From assembly GCA_040755915.1 (NCBI GenBank), contig JBFLWM010000025.1, positions 1 through 64,000 of the forward strand: a stretch of DNA of 64,000 nucleotides, read 5' to 3'. Below are positions 15,741 through 24,988 of this stretch, one piece after another. A program made the position numbers and the translations under genes. This stretch comes from Sulfurivermis sp040755915 (GTDB taxonomy: Bacteria > Pseudomonadota > Gammaproteobacteria > Thiohalomonadales > Thiohalomonadaceae). Numbering within the stretch: position 1 is the stretch's first letter; every line of letters starts with the position of its first letter. The notes under the pieces were generated by a model. It had not been told where the DNA came from and did not search any database. It was given only the letters and a program-made list of their open reading frames with translations.

Positions 15741-16436
15741 GTGTCACGCCATACATTCGAAACCATCGGCGTCATCCGTTCCCCCTTCAAGGAAAAATTC
15801 GGCATTCCGCGTCAGAGCGGGCTGATGAGCGCGGCGCATTCGCAGCTGGAGCTGCTGCCGCCCTATGACCGTGACGAGGCGGTGCGTGGTCTCGACGGTT
15901 TCTCCCATCTCTGGATCACCTTCGTGTTTCACGGCGTGCGCCAGGGCGACTGGTCGCCGACGGTGCGGCCGCCGCGCCTGGGCGGCAATCAGCGGCTCGG
16001 CGTGTTCGCCACGCGCTCGACCCACCGCCCCAACCCCATCGGACTTTCGGTCGTCGAGTTGATCGGCATCAAACGCGAGCAGGGGCGTTTGCTGTTACAA
16101 CTGCGCGGTGCCGATTTGATGGACGGCACGCCGGTGCTCGATATCAAGCCGTATGTACCCTATGTGGACAGCGTGCCCACGGCGCGTGCGGGTTTTGCCG
16201 CCGGCGCACCGCAGCCGCGCCTGCAGGTGGCCTTTGCGCCGGAGGCGGAGGCGGTGTGCGTACAGCGGCCGCAGCTGCGGGAATTCATCGTGCAGATGCT
16301 GCAATACGATCCGCGCCCGGCCTATCGCGGCGACGAGGAGCCGGGGCGTGTTTATGGGGTGCGCGTGTTCGACTGCAATGTGCGCTGGCGGGTCGAGGGT
16401 GATGCCGCGCAGGTGATTGCCATCGACCCTGCGTAG
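15741..16436 (+). CDS. trmO: TrmO, tRNA t6A37 N6-methyltransferase
   Basis: About 231 residues of the YaeB/TrmO family, which methylates N6-threonylcarbamoyladenosine at tRNA position 37. Family hallmarks are IGVIRSPFKEKFGIPRQSGL at the N-terminus, LDGFSHLWITFVFH, and the SAM/tRNA-site stretch GVFATRSTHRPNPIGLS followed by LRGADLMDGTPVLDIKPYVPYVD. The GTG at 15741 places the start a few residues before the first conserved strand; an in-frame TTG at 15720 would add seven residues. A C-terminal domain (about 150-231) is present. Not linked functionally to its neighbours. Confidence 0.9.
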   Translation: MSRHTFETIGVIRSPFKEKFGIPRQSGLMSAAHSQLELLPPYDRDEAVRGLDGFSHLWITFVFHGVRQGDWSPTVRPPRLGGNQRLGVFATRSTHRPNPIGLSVVELIGIKREQGRLLLQLRGADLMDGTPVLDIKPYVPYVDSVPTARAGFAAGAPQPRLQVAFAPEAEAVCVQRPQLREFIVQMLQYDPRPAYRGDEEPGRVYGVRVFDCNVRWRVEGDAAQVIAIDPA

Positions 16437-16549
16437 AGCAAGCGGGTTCGCCTGCCTGCGGCGCAATTGCCGCGCAGTTACCACCAAAGGCAGATTGCTT
16501 CGCCGCGCACTGCCCACATTTCTTGCCCATTCAACAATCGAGGTGGAAC

Positions 16550-17740
16550 ATGGCCATCGTGGGCATCACTGATCCGTCGCGCACGCCGCGCAACTGGGCG
16601 CCATTCGAGCTTGCCTTTCGTCCGTTCTTTCTGCTGGCCGGTATCGGCGCAGTAATCCTTGTCTCCCTGTGGGGACATGTCTTTGCGCGCGGCCCCGATG
16701 GCGCGGGCTACTACGGCTTCATCGGCTGGCACAGTCATGAAATGCTGTTCGGCTACACGGCGGCGGTGATCGTCGGCTTCCTGCTCACCGCGGCGCGCAA
16801 CTGGACCGGGGTGCAGACCCTGCGCGGCGTTCCCCTGGCGCTGCTGGCCCTGCTGTGGCTGCTGGCGCGCGTGCTGGCGCTGCTGCCGGTGCCGCACTGG
16901 CTCATTGCGGCGGTGGACCTGGCCTTTCTGCCGCTGGCCGCACTGGCCGTGCTGCTGCCGCTGTTGAAGGGACGGCATTACAAGAGCCTGATGTTTGTCG
17001 CCATTCTGCTTGGCCTGGCTCTGGGCAATGGGCTGGTGCATCTACAATTGCTCGGTGTGACCATGAATACGGCGACAGCGGGGACCTACCTCGCTGTGGG
17101 CATGATCCTGCTCATCATCGTGATCATGGGCGGGCGCGTGATTCCGTTCTTCACCGAAAAGGGGGTGACAACCGGCTTCGTGCGGCGCGAATGGCGCTGG
17201 GTCGAAGTAGCGGCCCCGCTCAGCGTGCTGGCCCTGGCCCTGATAGAAGGAGTCCTGCCGCAGCCTGTGCTGGTGGCGCTGGCCGCGGGTGTGGCCGCCG
17301 TGGTCAACGGTGTACGCCTCTCCGGCTGGTATACCCATGCCATCTGGCGTGCGCCCCTGGTGTGGGTGCTGCAGGTGGGGTATGCCTGGCTGGTGCTGGG
17401 GCTGGGCCTCAAGGCCCTGGCGGCGGCCGGCGGCTTCGCCTCGCTGCTGGCCCTGCATGCGCTGACCATCGGCGGCATCGGCGGCATCACCCTCGGCATG
17501 ATGGCGCGTGTCACGCTGGGGCACACCGGCCGCGTGCTGAGCACACCGCCGGCAATGCCGTGGGCCTTCGCGCTGCTCTATGTGGCGGCGTTGCTGCGCG
17601 TGCTCCTGCCGTTGCTGCTGCCGTCCTACGCGCTCAGCGTGGCGCTGTCTGCGGTGTTCTGGTCGGCGGCGTTTGCACTGTTCGTGTGGAGCTACGGCCT
17701 GATGCTGCTCAGGCCGCGCATCGATGGCATGCCGGGCTGA
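16550..17740 (+). CDS. nnrS: NnrS family membrane heme protein
   Basis: A 396-residue protein with about twelve transmembrane helices. NnrS proteins contain heme and copper and protect against nitrosative stress or aid denitrification. The FELAFRPFFLLAG start, GWHSHEMLFGY, GGRVIPFFTEKG, LHALTIGGIGG and MARVTLGHTGR are typical family segments containing the conserved histidines. The ATG at 16550 follows AGGTGG at good spacing; the longer frame to a TTG at 16523 is not needed. No denitrification genes are in view. Confidence 0.92.
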   Translation: MAIVGITDPSRTPRNWAPFELAFRPFFLLAGIGAVILVSLWGHVFARGPDGAGYYGFIGWHSHEMLFGYTAAVIVGFLLTAARNWTGVQTLRGVPLALLALLWLLARVLALLPVPHWLIAAVDLAFLPLAALAVLLPLLKGRHYKSLMFVAILLGLALGNGLVHLQLLGVTMNTATAGTYLAVGMILLIIVIMGGRVIPFFTEKGVTTGFVRREWRWVEVAAPLSVLALALIEGVLPQPVLVALAAGVAAVVNGVRLSGWYTHAIWRAPLVWVLQVGYAWLVLGLGLKALAAAGGFASLLALHALTIGGIGGITLGMMARVTLGHTGRVLSTPPAMPWAFALLYVAALLRVLLPLLLPSYALSVALSAVFWSAAFALFVWSYGLMLLRPRIDGMPG

Positions 17741-17748
17741 GTTGGCAG

Positions 17749-17820
17749 GTAGGAGCGCATCGTGTTCGCGATCGGTGGTGCCTGGCCCGATAGCGCATCG
17801 CGGATACGATCCGCTCCTAC
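17749..17820. repeat. 72-bp GTAGGAGCG palindromic repeat
   Basis: Second copy of the family at 13081-13152, same length. Ends GTAGGAGCGCATCGTGTTCG and CGGATACGATCCGCTCCTAC are inverted; the centre differs. It separates nnrS from the TPP-enzyme operon. Confidence 0.85.
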
Positions 17821-17929
17821 GGTGCAGGCCCCGGTGCTCCCGGCGTTCCGGGTACTATCGTCCCCTGCGGTGTGATTGTGCGGGGCTGTTTCGGTTACAC
17901 TGCGGGTCTTACCGCGACTCTGTGACCCG

Positions 17930-19597
17930 ATGAAAATAGCCGTCAGCGAACTGATCGTCCGCTACCTGGAACGCCTGGGGGTGCAAACCATCTTCGGCAT
18001 GCCCGGGGCGCACATCTTGCCGGTCTACGACAGTCTGTACGACTCGCCGATTCAGACCGTGCTGGTCAAGCACGAGCAGGGTGCCGCCTTCATGGCCGGT
18101 GGCTATGCCCGCGCCTCGGGCAAGATCGGCGCCTGCATCACCACCGCCGGTCCCGGCGCCACCAATCTGGTCACCGGCGTCGCCAATGCCTATGCCGACA
18201 AGCTGCCGGTGCTGGTGCTGACCGGCGAAACGTCGACGCACATATTCGGCAAGGGCGGCCTGCAGGAAAGCTCGGGCGAGGGCGGCAGCATCGATCAGGT
18301 GTCGCTGTTCAAGGGCATCACGCGCTACAACAAGATCGTCGAGCGTACCGACTATCTGGAGAACGTGCTCAATCAGGCAGCGAAGATCCTGCTGTCCGAT
18401 CAGCCCGGCCCGGTGCTGCTCAGTTTCCCCTACAACGTGCAGCAGGAACTGGTCGAGGCCAGCCTGCTCGATCGCATCCACAGTTGCCGTCACACGCGCT
18501 CGCAGCGCGAATGCGCCCAGCCGGCGCAACAACTCGCCGAGATGCTGCTGGCCGCCGAGCATCCGGTGATCGTCGCCGGCTACGGCTGCCTGCGCGCCGG
18601 TGCGCAGGGCGAGCTGGAACAACTGTCTGCCCTGCTCAATGTCCCGGTGACCACCAGCCTCAAGGCCAAGGGGGTGATCAGCGAGCAGTCGCCGCTGGCC
18701 CTCGGCAGTCTCGGCGTCACCTCCAGCGGCCACGCCTACCGTTATCTGGTGGACCGGGCCGATCTGGTGGTGTTTCTCGGCGCCAGCTTCAACGAGCGCA
18801 CCAGCTACCTGTGGGATCCGACCCTGCTCGGCGGCAAGAAGGTGGTGCAGGTCGATCTGGACCCGGCACAGCTGGAGAAGGTGTTTCCCGCCGACCTCGC
18901 CATCCACGGCGATATCAAGGTGGTGCTGGGCGGCGTGCTGACCTATCTCGACGGCCGCGAGGCCGAGGCCGCCAGCTTCGCGCGCCTGCGCGGCGAAATC
19001 GAACGCTCCAAGGCGGCCGTCACCAGCGATTACGCCATCTTCCAGTCCGGCTTTGCCCTGATGGAGCATTTCTTCCGTGCGCTGGAGCAGAACTTCCCGC
19101 GCGGCGTGCAGGTGTTCGACGACAACATCATCTTCGCGCAGAATTTCTACAACGTGGCGAGCGGTAACCGCTACTACCCCAACTCCGGCATTTCCTCGTT
19201 GGGGCATGCCATCCCGGCCGCCATCGGCGCGCGCTTCATCGAGCAGCGACCGACCTTCGCCATCATCGGCGACGGCGGTTTCCAGATGTGCGCCATGGAG
19301 ATCATGACGGCGGTGAACTACGGCATCCCGCTCAATGTCGTGGTGTTCAATAACGCCACCATGGGCCTGATCCGCAAGAACCAGCACCAGCACTACCAGC
19401 AGCGCTTCATCAGCTGCGACTTCGTGAATCCCGACTTCGAACTGCTGGCCCGCTCCTTCGGCATTCATTACCAGCGGGTGGAGGGCATGATGGATGTCGA
19501 TGCGCTGTTCGCCCACTGCGACCTGCGCGACTCGATCAACCTGATCGAGATCGTCATCGACAAGAATCTGTTTCCCAATTATTCATCGCGGCGATGA
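17930..19597 (+). CDS. Thiamine diphosphate enzyme, acetolactate synthase-like
   Basis: A 555-residue TPP-dependent enzyme with all three domains: N-terminal Pyr domain with the catalytic glutamate in VLVKHEQGAAFMAGGYAR and GPGATNLVTG; a central dehydrogenase-like domain; and a C-terminal PP domain with GDGGFQMCAMEIMTAVNYG...NNATMGL, the Mg/TPP-binding GDG-x25-NN motif. It resembles IlvB-type enzymes. No small regulatory subunit or ilvC is nearby; instead it overlaps a glycosyltransferase gene by four bases (ATGA), so a role in making an unusual metabolite is at least as likely as branched-chain amino acid synthesis. Start ATG at 17930; the upstream in-frame extension is rejected. Confidence 0.85.
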   Translation: MKIAVSELIVRYLERLGVQTIFGMPGAHILPVYDSLYDSPIQTVLVKHEQGAAFMAGGYARASGKIGACITTAGPGATNLVTGVANAYADKLPVLVLTGETSTHIFGKGGLQESSGEGGSIDQVSLFKGITRYNKIVERTDYLENVLNQAAKILLSDQPGPVLLSFPYNVQQELVEASLLDRIHSCRHTRSQRECAQPAQQLAEMLLAAEHPVIVAGYGCLRAGAQGELEQLSALLNVPVTTSLKAKGVISEQSPLALGSLGVTSSGHAYRYLVDRADLVVFLGASFNERTSYLWDPTLLGGKKVVQVDLDPAQLEKVFPADLAIHGDIKVVLGGVLTYLDGREAEAASFARLRGEIERSKAAVTSDYAIFQSGFALMEHFFRALEQNFPRGVQVFDDNIIFAQNFYNVASGNRYYPNSGISSLGHAIPAAIGARFIEQRPTFAIIGDGGFQMCAMEIMTAVNYGIPLNVVVFNNATMGLIRKNQHQHYQQRFISCDFVNPDFELLARSFGIHYQRVEGMMDVDALFAHCDLRDSINLIEIVIDKNLFPNYSSRR

Positions 19598-21228
19598 CTG
19601 CGCCCGCCCCCCACGACATCACCCTCGTCATCCCCGTCGCCGATCGTCCGCGCCACCTGTCCGACTGCCTGCACACCCTGCTGGAACTGCAGCGCCGCTA
19701 CCCCTATGCCGGCAAGGTGTCGGTACTGGTGGCGGAGGACAGCCGCGACGCGAGCAGCATCGAGCAGCATCGGGCCATCGCCGCGTCCGTCACCGCGCAG
19801 GGCATCGCGGTGCACCACCTCGGCCCGGACGAGCAGCGCGCGTTGGTCGCCGCGCTGCCCGCGACAACCCGCTTGCAACTGGCCGGCATCATCGGCGACG
19901 GTAGCAGCTACGCGCACAAGGGCGCCTCCATCACCCGCAACATCGCCTATCTGTGGCTGCGCCACCGGGTGCAGGACGGCCACCGGCAGCTGATCTGGTT
20001 TCTCGACAGCGACCAGGAGTTTCGCGTCAATCTGGCCACGGCCGACGGTGAGGAGGAGCAATACGCCGTCGATTACCTGAACGGCCTCGACCAGATATTC
20101 TCCACCACGCCGGTGCGCATCCTCACCGGCAAGGTGGTGGGCGACCCGCCGGTGTCGCCGGCGGTGATGGCGGGCAACTTCCTCGACGATGTCATGGCGT
20201 TTCTGGCCGACATGGCGCGCTGCGCACCGCAGGCGCCATGTACCTTCCATGCGGCGCGGCGCCCCGCCGATGATGCCGCTTATCACGACATGGCGGACAT
20301 GTTCGGCTTCCAGGCCGCCGCGGCGTTCCGCTACCACTGCGGCCTGCACGGCGTGCACGACCACGCCGCCTGCTTCGGGGATTTCGCCGCCAGGCTGGCA
20401 CGTTTTTTCGACGGCGAACACCCGACGCGTCGCAGTGTGTATCAGCCGGCCGAATTGTTGGGAACCATCACCCCGGCGCGCACCATCTACACCGGCAACT
20501 ACGTCTTCACCCCGGACAGTCTGGACTACTTCATCCCCTTCGCTGACCTCAGGCTGCGCATGGCGGGCCCGACCCTGGGACGCATCATCAAGGCCGAGCT
20601 GGGCGCGGGCTTCGTCTCGGCCAACCTGCCCATGCTGCACCGCCGCACGGTGGAGGGGCTGGGCCAGTCCGAGTTCCGCCCTGGCATCGAGCGTGCGCAG
20701 GCGCAGGTCGATCTGTCCGGCGAATTCGAACGGCAATACTTCGGCGATGTCATGTTGTTCAGCATGGAACGGCTGACGGCCCTGGGTTATCCGGCGGTGT
20801 CTCTGGCCGAAGATGCACTGACGCGAACGGTCGGCGAAGTGGAGGCGGAGATGCACGCCAGGTATGGCCGCAAGCATCAACAGATCGTGGCGAAGATCGC
20901 GCAGCTGCGCAGCCTGTACGAGAGTGCCGCTGGCTGGTGGCAGCAGCGGGATGAGCTGGCCGGGGCAAGGCAGCTGTTCGGGCAGTTCATCGCCAACATG
21001 CAACACAACTTCGGCGACGACGCCCGCGCCTGGCAGCAGGTCAATGACATATCCCGCCGTCAGGCACGCACGGCCGCCATCATCGATGCGCTCTGGCGCT
21101 ATCCTGAAGATCGAAATGCCTGGCGCTCCGTCCTCGGCCCGGCATTCGAGCAACGCTGCGACCCCGTGACGCACGCTGATGTCCCTTTCCCGCAGCCCTC
21201 CCCGCTCCCCGAGGGAAAGGGGATATAA
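19594..21228 (+). CDS. GT2-like glycosyltransferase, repeat-derived C-terminus
   Basis: A 544-residue protein. The N-terminal 180 residues look like a GT-A fold: ITLVIPVADRPRHL, then KVSVLVAEDS, and an acidic DSDQEF where the nucleotide-sugar/metal DxD would sit. A long all-helical C-terminal half follows. Family unassigned; acceptor unknown. It overlaps the TPP enzyme (ATGA) and is followed after 32 bases by a sulfotransferase-like gene. The last 15 or so residues (PFPQPSPLPEGKG) translate a hairpin repeat (about 21181-21225), so a repeat seems to have replaced the original end. Confidence 0.65.
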   Translation: MTAPAPHDITLVIPVADRPRHLSDCLHTLLELQRRYPYAGKVSVLVAEDSRDASSIEQHRAIAASVTAQGIAVHHLGPDEQRALVAALPATTRLQLAGIIGDGSSYAHKGASITRNIAYLWLRHRVQDGHRQLIWFLDSDQEFRVNLATADGEEEQYAVDYLNGLDQIFSTTPVRILTGKVVGDPPVSPAVMAGNFLDDVMAFLADMARCAPQAPCTFHAARRPADDAAYHDMADMFGFQAAAAFRYHCGLHGVHDHAACFGDFAARLARFFDGEHPTRRSVYQPAELLGTITPARTIYTGNYVFTPDSLDYFIPFADLRLRMAGPTLGRIIKAELGAGFVSANLPMLHRRTVEGLGQSEFRPGIERAQAQVDLSGEFERQYFGDVMLFSMERLTALGYPAVSLAEDALTRTVGEVEAEMHARYGRKHQQIVAKIAQLRSLYESAAGWWQQRDELAGARQLFGQFIANMQHNFGDDARAWQQVNDISRRQARTAAIIDALWRYPEDRNAWRSVLGPAFEQRCDPVTHADVPFPQPSPLPEGKGI

Positions 21229-21260
21229 ACCGCTCAGCGCAGAAACATCCGGCACACGAC

Positions 21261-21800
21261 ATGAACGTATTCATCCTCAACACCGGCCGCTGCGGCTCGA
21301 CCACCTTCATCGAGGCCTGCCGCCACATCGGCAATTACAGCGCCGGCCACGAATCCCGCGTGCAGCTGCTCGGCGCCGCGCGCCTCGCCTATCCGCCGCA
21401 CCATATCGAGGCCGACAACCGCCTGTCCTGGCTGCTCGGCCGCCTCGACGCCGCCTACGGCGACAACGCCTACTACGTGCACCTCACCCGCGACCGTGCC
21501 AGGGTCGCCGCCAGCTTCGTGCGCCGCGCCGACTTCGGCATCATGAAGGCCTACCGCGAAGGCATCCTGCTGCACGATGAAACGCGGCGCGCCGCGAGCG
21601 AGGCCATCGCCGACGACTACATCGCCACCGTCGAGGCCAATATCGCCCTCTTCCTCAAGGACAAGCGCCACAAGATGGACTTCCGCCTGGAAAACGCCAG
21701 GGACGACTTCCGCCACTTCTGGCACTGGATCGGCGCCGTGGGTGATCTGGAGCTGGCGCTGCTGGAATGGGACAAGCGGCACAATGCCTCGTCAGACTGA
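21261..21800 (+). CDS. Sulfotransferase-like protein
   Basis: A 179-residue protein starting MNVFILNTGRCGSTTF, the 5'-phosphosulfate-binding loop (PSB, like TGRSGTT) of PAPS-dependent sulfotransferases. A second element, YVHLTRDRARVAASFVRR, corresponds to the 3'-phosphate-binding region. It is shorter than a typical 250-300 residue sulfotransferase and may be a minimal or partial enzyme. Placed last in the TPP enzyme/glycosyltransferase/sulfotransferase set, it suggests sulfation of a glycosylated product; this is inference from context. Confidence 0.7.
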   Translation: MNVFILNTGRCGSTTFIEACRHIGNYSAGHESRVQLLGAARLAYPPHHIEADNRLSWLLGRLDAAYGDNAYYVHLTRDRARVAASFVRRADFGIMKAYREGILLHDETRRAASEAIADDYIATVEANIALFLKDKRHKMDFRLENARDDFRHFWHWIGAVGDLELALLEWDKRHNASSD

Positions 21801-21902
21801 TAGTTTCATCGGGTATAATCAGATTTGGTTGATATGTCTTTTCTTGCCGGCGGTTGCTCCTGGCAGGCGCCGGTGCCTCGTTTATCAGTGAGTGAGTACA
21901 GC

Positions 21903-22244
21903 ATGAGCCAGTTACCGAAGTGTCCCCAGTGCGGTTCCGAATACACCTATGAAGACGGCAGCAACTACGTCTGCCCGGAGTGTGGCCACGAATGGCCGCA
22001 GCAGGTTGCGAGCGCCGCCGAGGAACAGGGCAAGGTGGTGCGCGATGCCCACGGCAATGAACTGCACGACGGCGACAGCGTCACGGTGATCAAGGATCTC
22101 AAGGTGCGCGGTTCGTCACTGGTGGTGAAGGTGGGTACCAAGGTGAAGAACATCCGCCTGGTCGAGGGTGACCACGACATCGACTGCAAGATCGACGGTA
22201 TCGGCGCCATGCAGTTGAAATCCGAATTTGTGAAAAAGGCCTAG
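21903..22244 (+). CDS. yjdM: YjdM/PhnA zinc-ribbon protein
   Basis: A 113-residue protein. The N-terminal zinc ribbon is CPQCGSEYTYEDGSNYVCPEC; the C-terminal domain contains DSVTVIKDLKVRGSS, KVGTKVKNIRLVEGDHDIDCKIDG, matching YjdM (historically PhnA). The exact function is not established; the phosphonoacetate hydrolase activity once linked to the name belongs to a different protein. The ATG at 21903 gives the standard family N-terminus. No phosphonate genes are near it. Confidence 0.92.
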   Translation: MSQLPKCPQCGSEYTYEDGSNYVCPECGHEWPQQVASAAEEQGKVVRDAHGNELHDGDSVTVIKDLKVRGSSLVVKVGTKVKNIRLVEGDHDIDCKIDGIGAMQLKSEFVKKA

Positions 22245-22342
22245 TATCATGCAAGCCGGGTCATGGGGCAGTCCGGTGTCCTGTGACGACAGTAACGGCA
22301 TGACCGTTATCTGGATGTAACTTGCCCTTGGTATACCCTGCT

Positions 22343-23872
22343 ATGCCGCGCAGCGCGCTTGCACTGGTTATTGCCGTGCTGATGGTCTCCGCCAGCTGGT
22401 ATTGGCTGGGGCGTCCCGTTGAGGTCGCAGAGCCGGATGTCGCCGGCCCGCTGGCCTGTCTCTCGTATACCCCGTTCCGCGACGGCGAGTCGCCCTTCGA
22501 CGGCGAGATGCCGGCACTGCGCGATGCGGCGCGGCTGGCCGAAGATCTGCAGTTGCTCTCCACCCATACGTCGTGCATCCGCGTTTATGCCAGTGTCGGG
22601 ATGGAGCTGATCCCGCCATTGGCACAGAAATATGGCATGCAGGTGTTGATGGGGGCATGGGTCAGCAGCGATACCCTGGCCACGCGGCAGGAGATTGAGG
22701 CGCTGGTGCGGATCGCCAATGCCTATCCGGAGACGATTCGTGGCGTGCTGGTGGGCAACGAGGCCTTGTTGCGGCGGGAGATCACCCCCGGAGCATTGGT
22801 GGCGTTGATCGAGGAGGTCAAGCAGCGTGTGCCACAACCGGTCAGCTACGCCGACGTGTGGGAGTTTCACCTGAGCAATCCGCAGGTGGCGGCGGCGAGC
22901 GAGTTCGTCACCATCCATATCCTGCCCTACTGGGAGGATGAGCCCGTGGCGATTGATGCGGCCGTTGCCCATGTGCGGGCGATCCGTCACCACGTAGCCG
23001 GGCGTATGCCGGGCAAGCCGATACTCATCGGCGAGACCGGCTGGCCGAGTGCCGGACGCATGCGTGAAGGTGCCTTGCCCAGCCGGGTCAATGCCGCGCG
23101 TTTCGTGCGCGGTTTTGTCGCCGCGGCCCATGCCGAGGGCTGGGACTACAACCTCATCGAGGCCTTCGACCAGCCGTGGAAACGCCAGCTGGAGGGGGCG
23201 GTGGGCGGCTACTGGGGACTGTTCGATACGGCGCGGCAGGACAAACAGTTGCTGCGCGGCGCGATCAGCAATCACCCGTACCGGCTGTTGGCGGCATTGG
23301 CGGTGATTCTTGCGGCACTTCCCCTCCTGTTCTTGCGCCTGCCGCCGCGGCTGGCACCACTGGTAGCCATGGTGGCGGTGGGGTGGACGCTGCAACTGGA
23401 GCAGTTGTGGCTCATCGTGCGTAATGGTGCCGAGGTGCTGGCCGCCGGTGTGATGCTCGGTGTGTTGCTGGCGGTAGCTGGCGCCGCGCTGGCACGGCTG
23501 GCGGGACGGCCGTGGCCGGCGCGGATGGAGGCACCTCTGCTTCTGCTGCCGGGATGCATGGCGGCCATGGTCTCGCTCTGGCTGGTGTTTGATCCGCGTT
23601 ATCGGGACTTTTTTCACGCCGGGTTTTTGCCGCTGGCAGTGCTGCTGACGTTGCCAGCGATGCATCGTGCGGCGGTGGTGCGGTGCGGTGCGGAGGAGGG
23701 CCTCATTGGTGCGTTGTTGTGCCTCAGCGCGGCATTCATCGCGCTGAACGAAACGGCGCACAATCATCAGGCGCTGGCCTGGTCACTGGCGTCACTGCTG
23801 CTGGGCGGGGTACTGCTGCGGCGCGGTGTGCTGGCCTCAGTTGGGGCGGGCGGGCTGTTGCGCGGCCAGTAG
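22343..23872 (+). CDS. GH17-like glucanase with membrane domain
   Basis: A 509-residue protein. A signal anchor (residues about 4-20) is followed by a TIM-barrel glycoside hydrolase family 17-like domain (about 35-310): LSYTPFRDGESPF, RVYASVGMELI, LVGNEALLRREIT with a candidate acid/base Glu, and ILIGETGWPSAGR with the nucleophile Glu. The last 190 residues hold about seven transmembrane helices. Related proteins act on beta-glucans in the periplasm or export them. The ATG at 22343 is chosen over a TTG at 22322. Its 3' end overlaps a convergent gene by 36 bases. Confidence 0.82.
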   Translation: MPRSALALVIAVLMVSASWYWLGRPVEVAEPDVAGPLACLSYTPFRDGESPFDGEMPALRDAARLAEDLQLLSTHTSCIRVYASVGMELIPPLAQKYGMQVLMGAWVSSDTLATRQEIEALVRIANAYPETIRGVLVGNEALLRREITPGALVALIEEVKQRVPQPVSYADVWEFHLSNPQVAAASEFVTIHILPYWEDEPVAIDAAVAHVRAIRHHVAGRMPGKPILIGETGWPSAGRMREGALPSRVNAARFVRGFVAAAHAEGWDYNLIEAFDQPWKRQLEGAVGGYWGLFDTARQDKQLLRGAISNHPYRLLAALAVILAALPLLFLRLPPRLAPLVAMVAVGWTLQLEQLWLIVRNGAEVLAAGVMLGVLLAVAGAALARLAGRPWPARMEAPLLLLPGCMAAMVSLWLVFDPRYRDFFHAGFLPLAVLLTLPAMHRAAVVRCGAEEGLIGALLCLSAAFIALNETAHNHQALAWSLASLLLGGVLLRRGVLASVGAGGLLRGQ

Positions 23873-24205
23873 CGCGACGATGGTGGCGAAGGCCGCGTAG
23901 GTTGTGTTGTAAAGCGCCAGGCCGCAACCAGCCACCAGCAATCCCGGTAGCGCAAGGTGCCGTAGCGTCGGCAGCCAGGCGGCGATGGCGAGGGCGAGGC
24001 CGGTCAGACCGACGAGCTGATGGTAGAGCGTCCAGCCCAGTGCCGCCCGCAGCCTGCACCAGCCACCGGCGGCATCGGCCTGACACTGCAGCGCATCGTT
24101 TTCCAGCAGGTGGTAGCGGATGGTGGCTGCCAGCAGCAGGCCCGCCGCGAGGGCGGCGCTGCTCCGGCTCATTCGTGTGAAGCAGAACGCTGTGAACTGT
24201 TTCAT
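23837..24205 (-). CDS. Small membrane protein
   Basis: A 122-residue protein with four likely transmembrane segments and a short extracytoplasmic loop with two cysteines (ALQCQADAAGGWCRLR). I do not recognise the family. The ATG at 24205 overlaps the stop codon of the methyltransferase gene upstream (24202), so the two are translationally coupled. Its 3' end overlaps the end of the convergent GH17 gene. Role unknown. Confidence 0.6.
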   Translation of the reverse strand: MKQFTAFCFTRMSRSSAALAAGLLLAATIRYHLLENDALQCQADAAGGWCRLRAALGWTLYHQLVGLTGLALAIAAWLPTLRHLALPGLLVAGCGLALYNTTYAAFATIVALLAAQQPARPN

Positions 24206-24819
24206 CTGCTGTGCCGGATCTGCACTATCGCGCAGCCGCGCTCTAACGCCAGATAGGTGTGTGTGGTGTTGCGGTACTGCGCCTGCCACATCGCCACCAG
24301 TTCCTGTTCATCGGGGCGCGCTGCGTCGTCCATGAATACCGTACACTCATCCTTCATCTGTTCGAATAGCAAGGGTAGGGCGGGATAGCGCGAGTGCTGC
24401 TGGATGAAGCCGGGTGGGCCGTCGATGACCAGCATGTCGATGTCCTGTACGGCCAGTTGCGATATGTCATACCACAGATAATCACGGCCATTGATGGTGC
24501 TGGGGATCAGGGGAGCGTGCAGTACGGTGGAGTATTCATTCAGCCCATAGCGACTGATCCATGCGCGGGTGTCGGCGGCATAGTCGGCACCGTTCTCCAG
24601 GCTGTAGACATGACCGCCGCCGTTCAGGGCGCAGGCGCGCGCCAGCATCAGGGTGGTGAGGCCGCTGCCGCACTCGACAATGGTCTGCGGCTTGCGGGTC
24701 AGGACGTGGTCGACGATGACTTGCAGGAAGTCGGGGGCGGCGGACCAGTCCGGCGTATAGGGGATGCCCCGGGTGAGGCCCAGGCGGGTGCACAGGGACT
24801 GGTAGGCCTGGATGGTCAT
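24202..24819 (-). CDS. Class I SAM methyltransferase-like protein
   Basis: A 205-residue Rossmann-fold protein. IVECGSGLTTLMLARAC is motif I, VYSLENGADYAADTRAWI contains the ribose-binding acidic residue, and DMLVIDGPPGF is motif IV. Such stand-alone enzymes often modify sugars or peptides; substrate unknown. It is the first gene of a two-gene unit with the small membrane protein. Confidence 0.7.
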   Translation of the reverse strand: MTIQAYQSLCTRLGLTRGIPYTPDWSAAPDFLQVIVDHVLTRKPQTIVECGSGLTTLMLARACALNGGGHVYSLENGADYAADTRAWISRYGLNEYSTVLHAPLIPSTINGRDYLWYDISQLAVQDIDMLVIDGPPGFIQQHSRYPALPLLFEQMKDECTVFMDDAARPDEQELVAMWQAQYRNTTHTYLALERGCAIVQIRHSR

Positions 24820-24934
24820 GGTTGCCAGAAGTCACGGCGGGATGCCGGCAAATCACGCTGTGAAATGTTCCGGTGCTGACCGCTCATGCTGTGTGTTCCG
24901 CGCGCATGGCTGGCATTTTACTGGATGAGGGGTG

Positions 24935-24964
24935 AAAAAAAACGGGGCCTTGCGGCCCCGTTTA
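24935..24964 (-). terminator. Rho-independent terminator after fccB
   Basis: AAACGGGGCC-TTGC/GCAA-GGCCCCGTTT with A- and T-runs outside: on the minus strand AAACGGGGCCGCAAGGCCCC is followed by GTTTTTTTTC, 24 bases past the fccB stop. Confidence 0.92.
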
Positions 24965-24988
24965 AGGAGGTCACCGTATCTTGCGGTC

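Noticed and set aside
15720..15741. TTG start for trmO
   Set aside because: The added seven residues precede the conserved N-terminus; the GTG at 15741 gives the usual family length.
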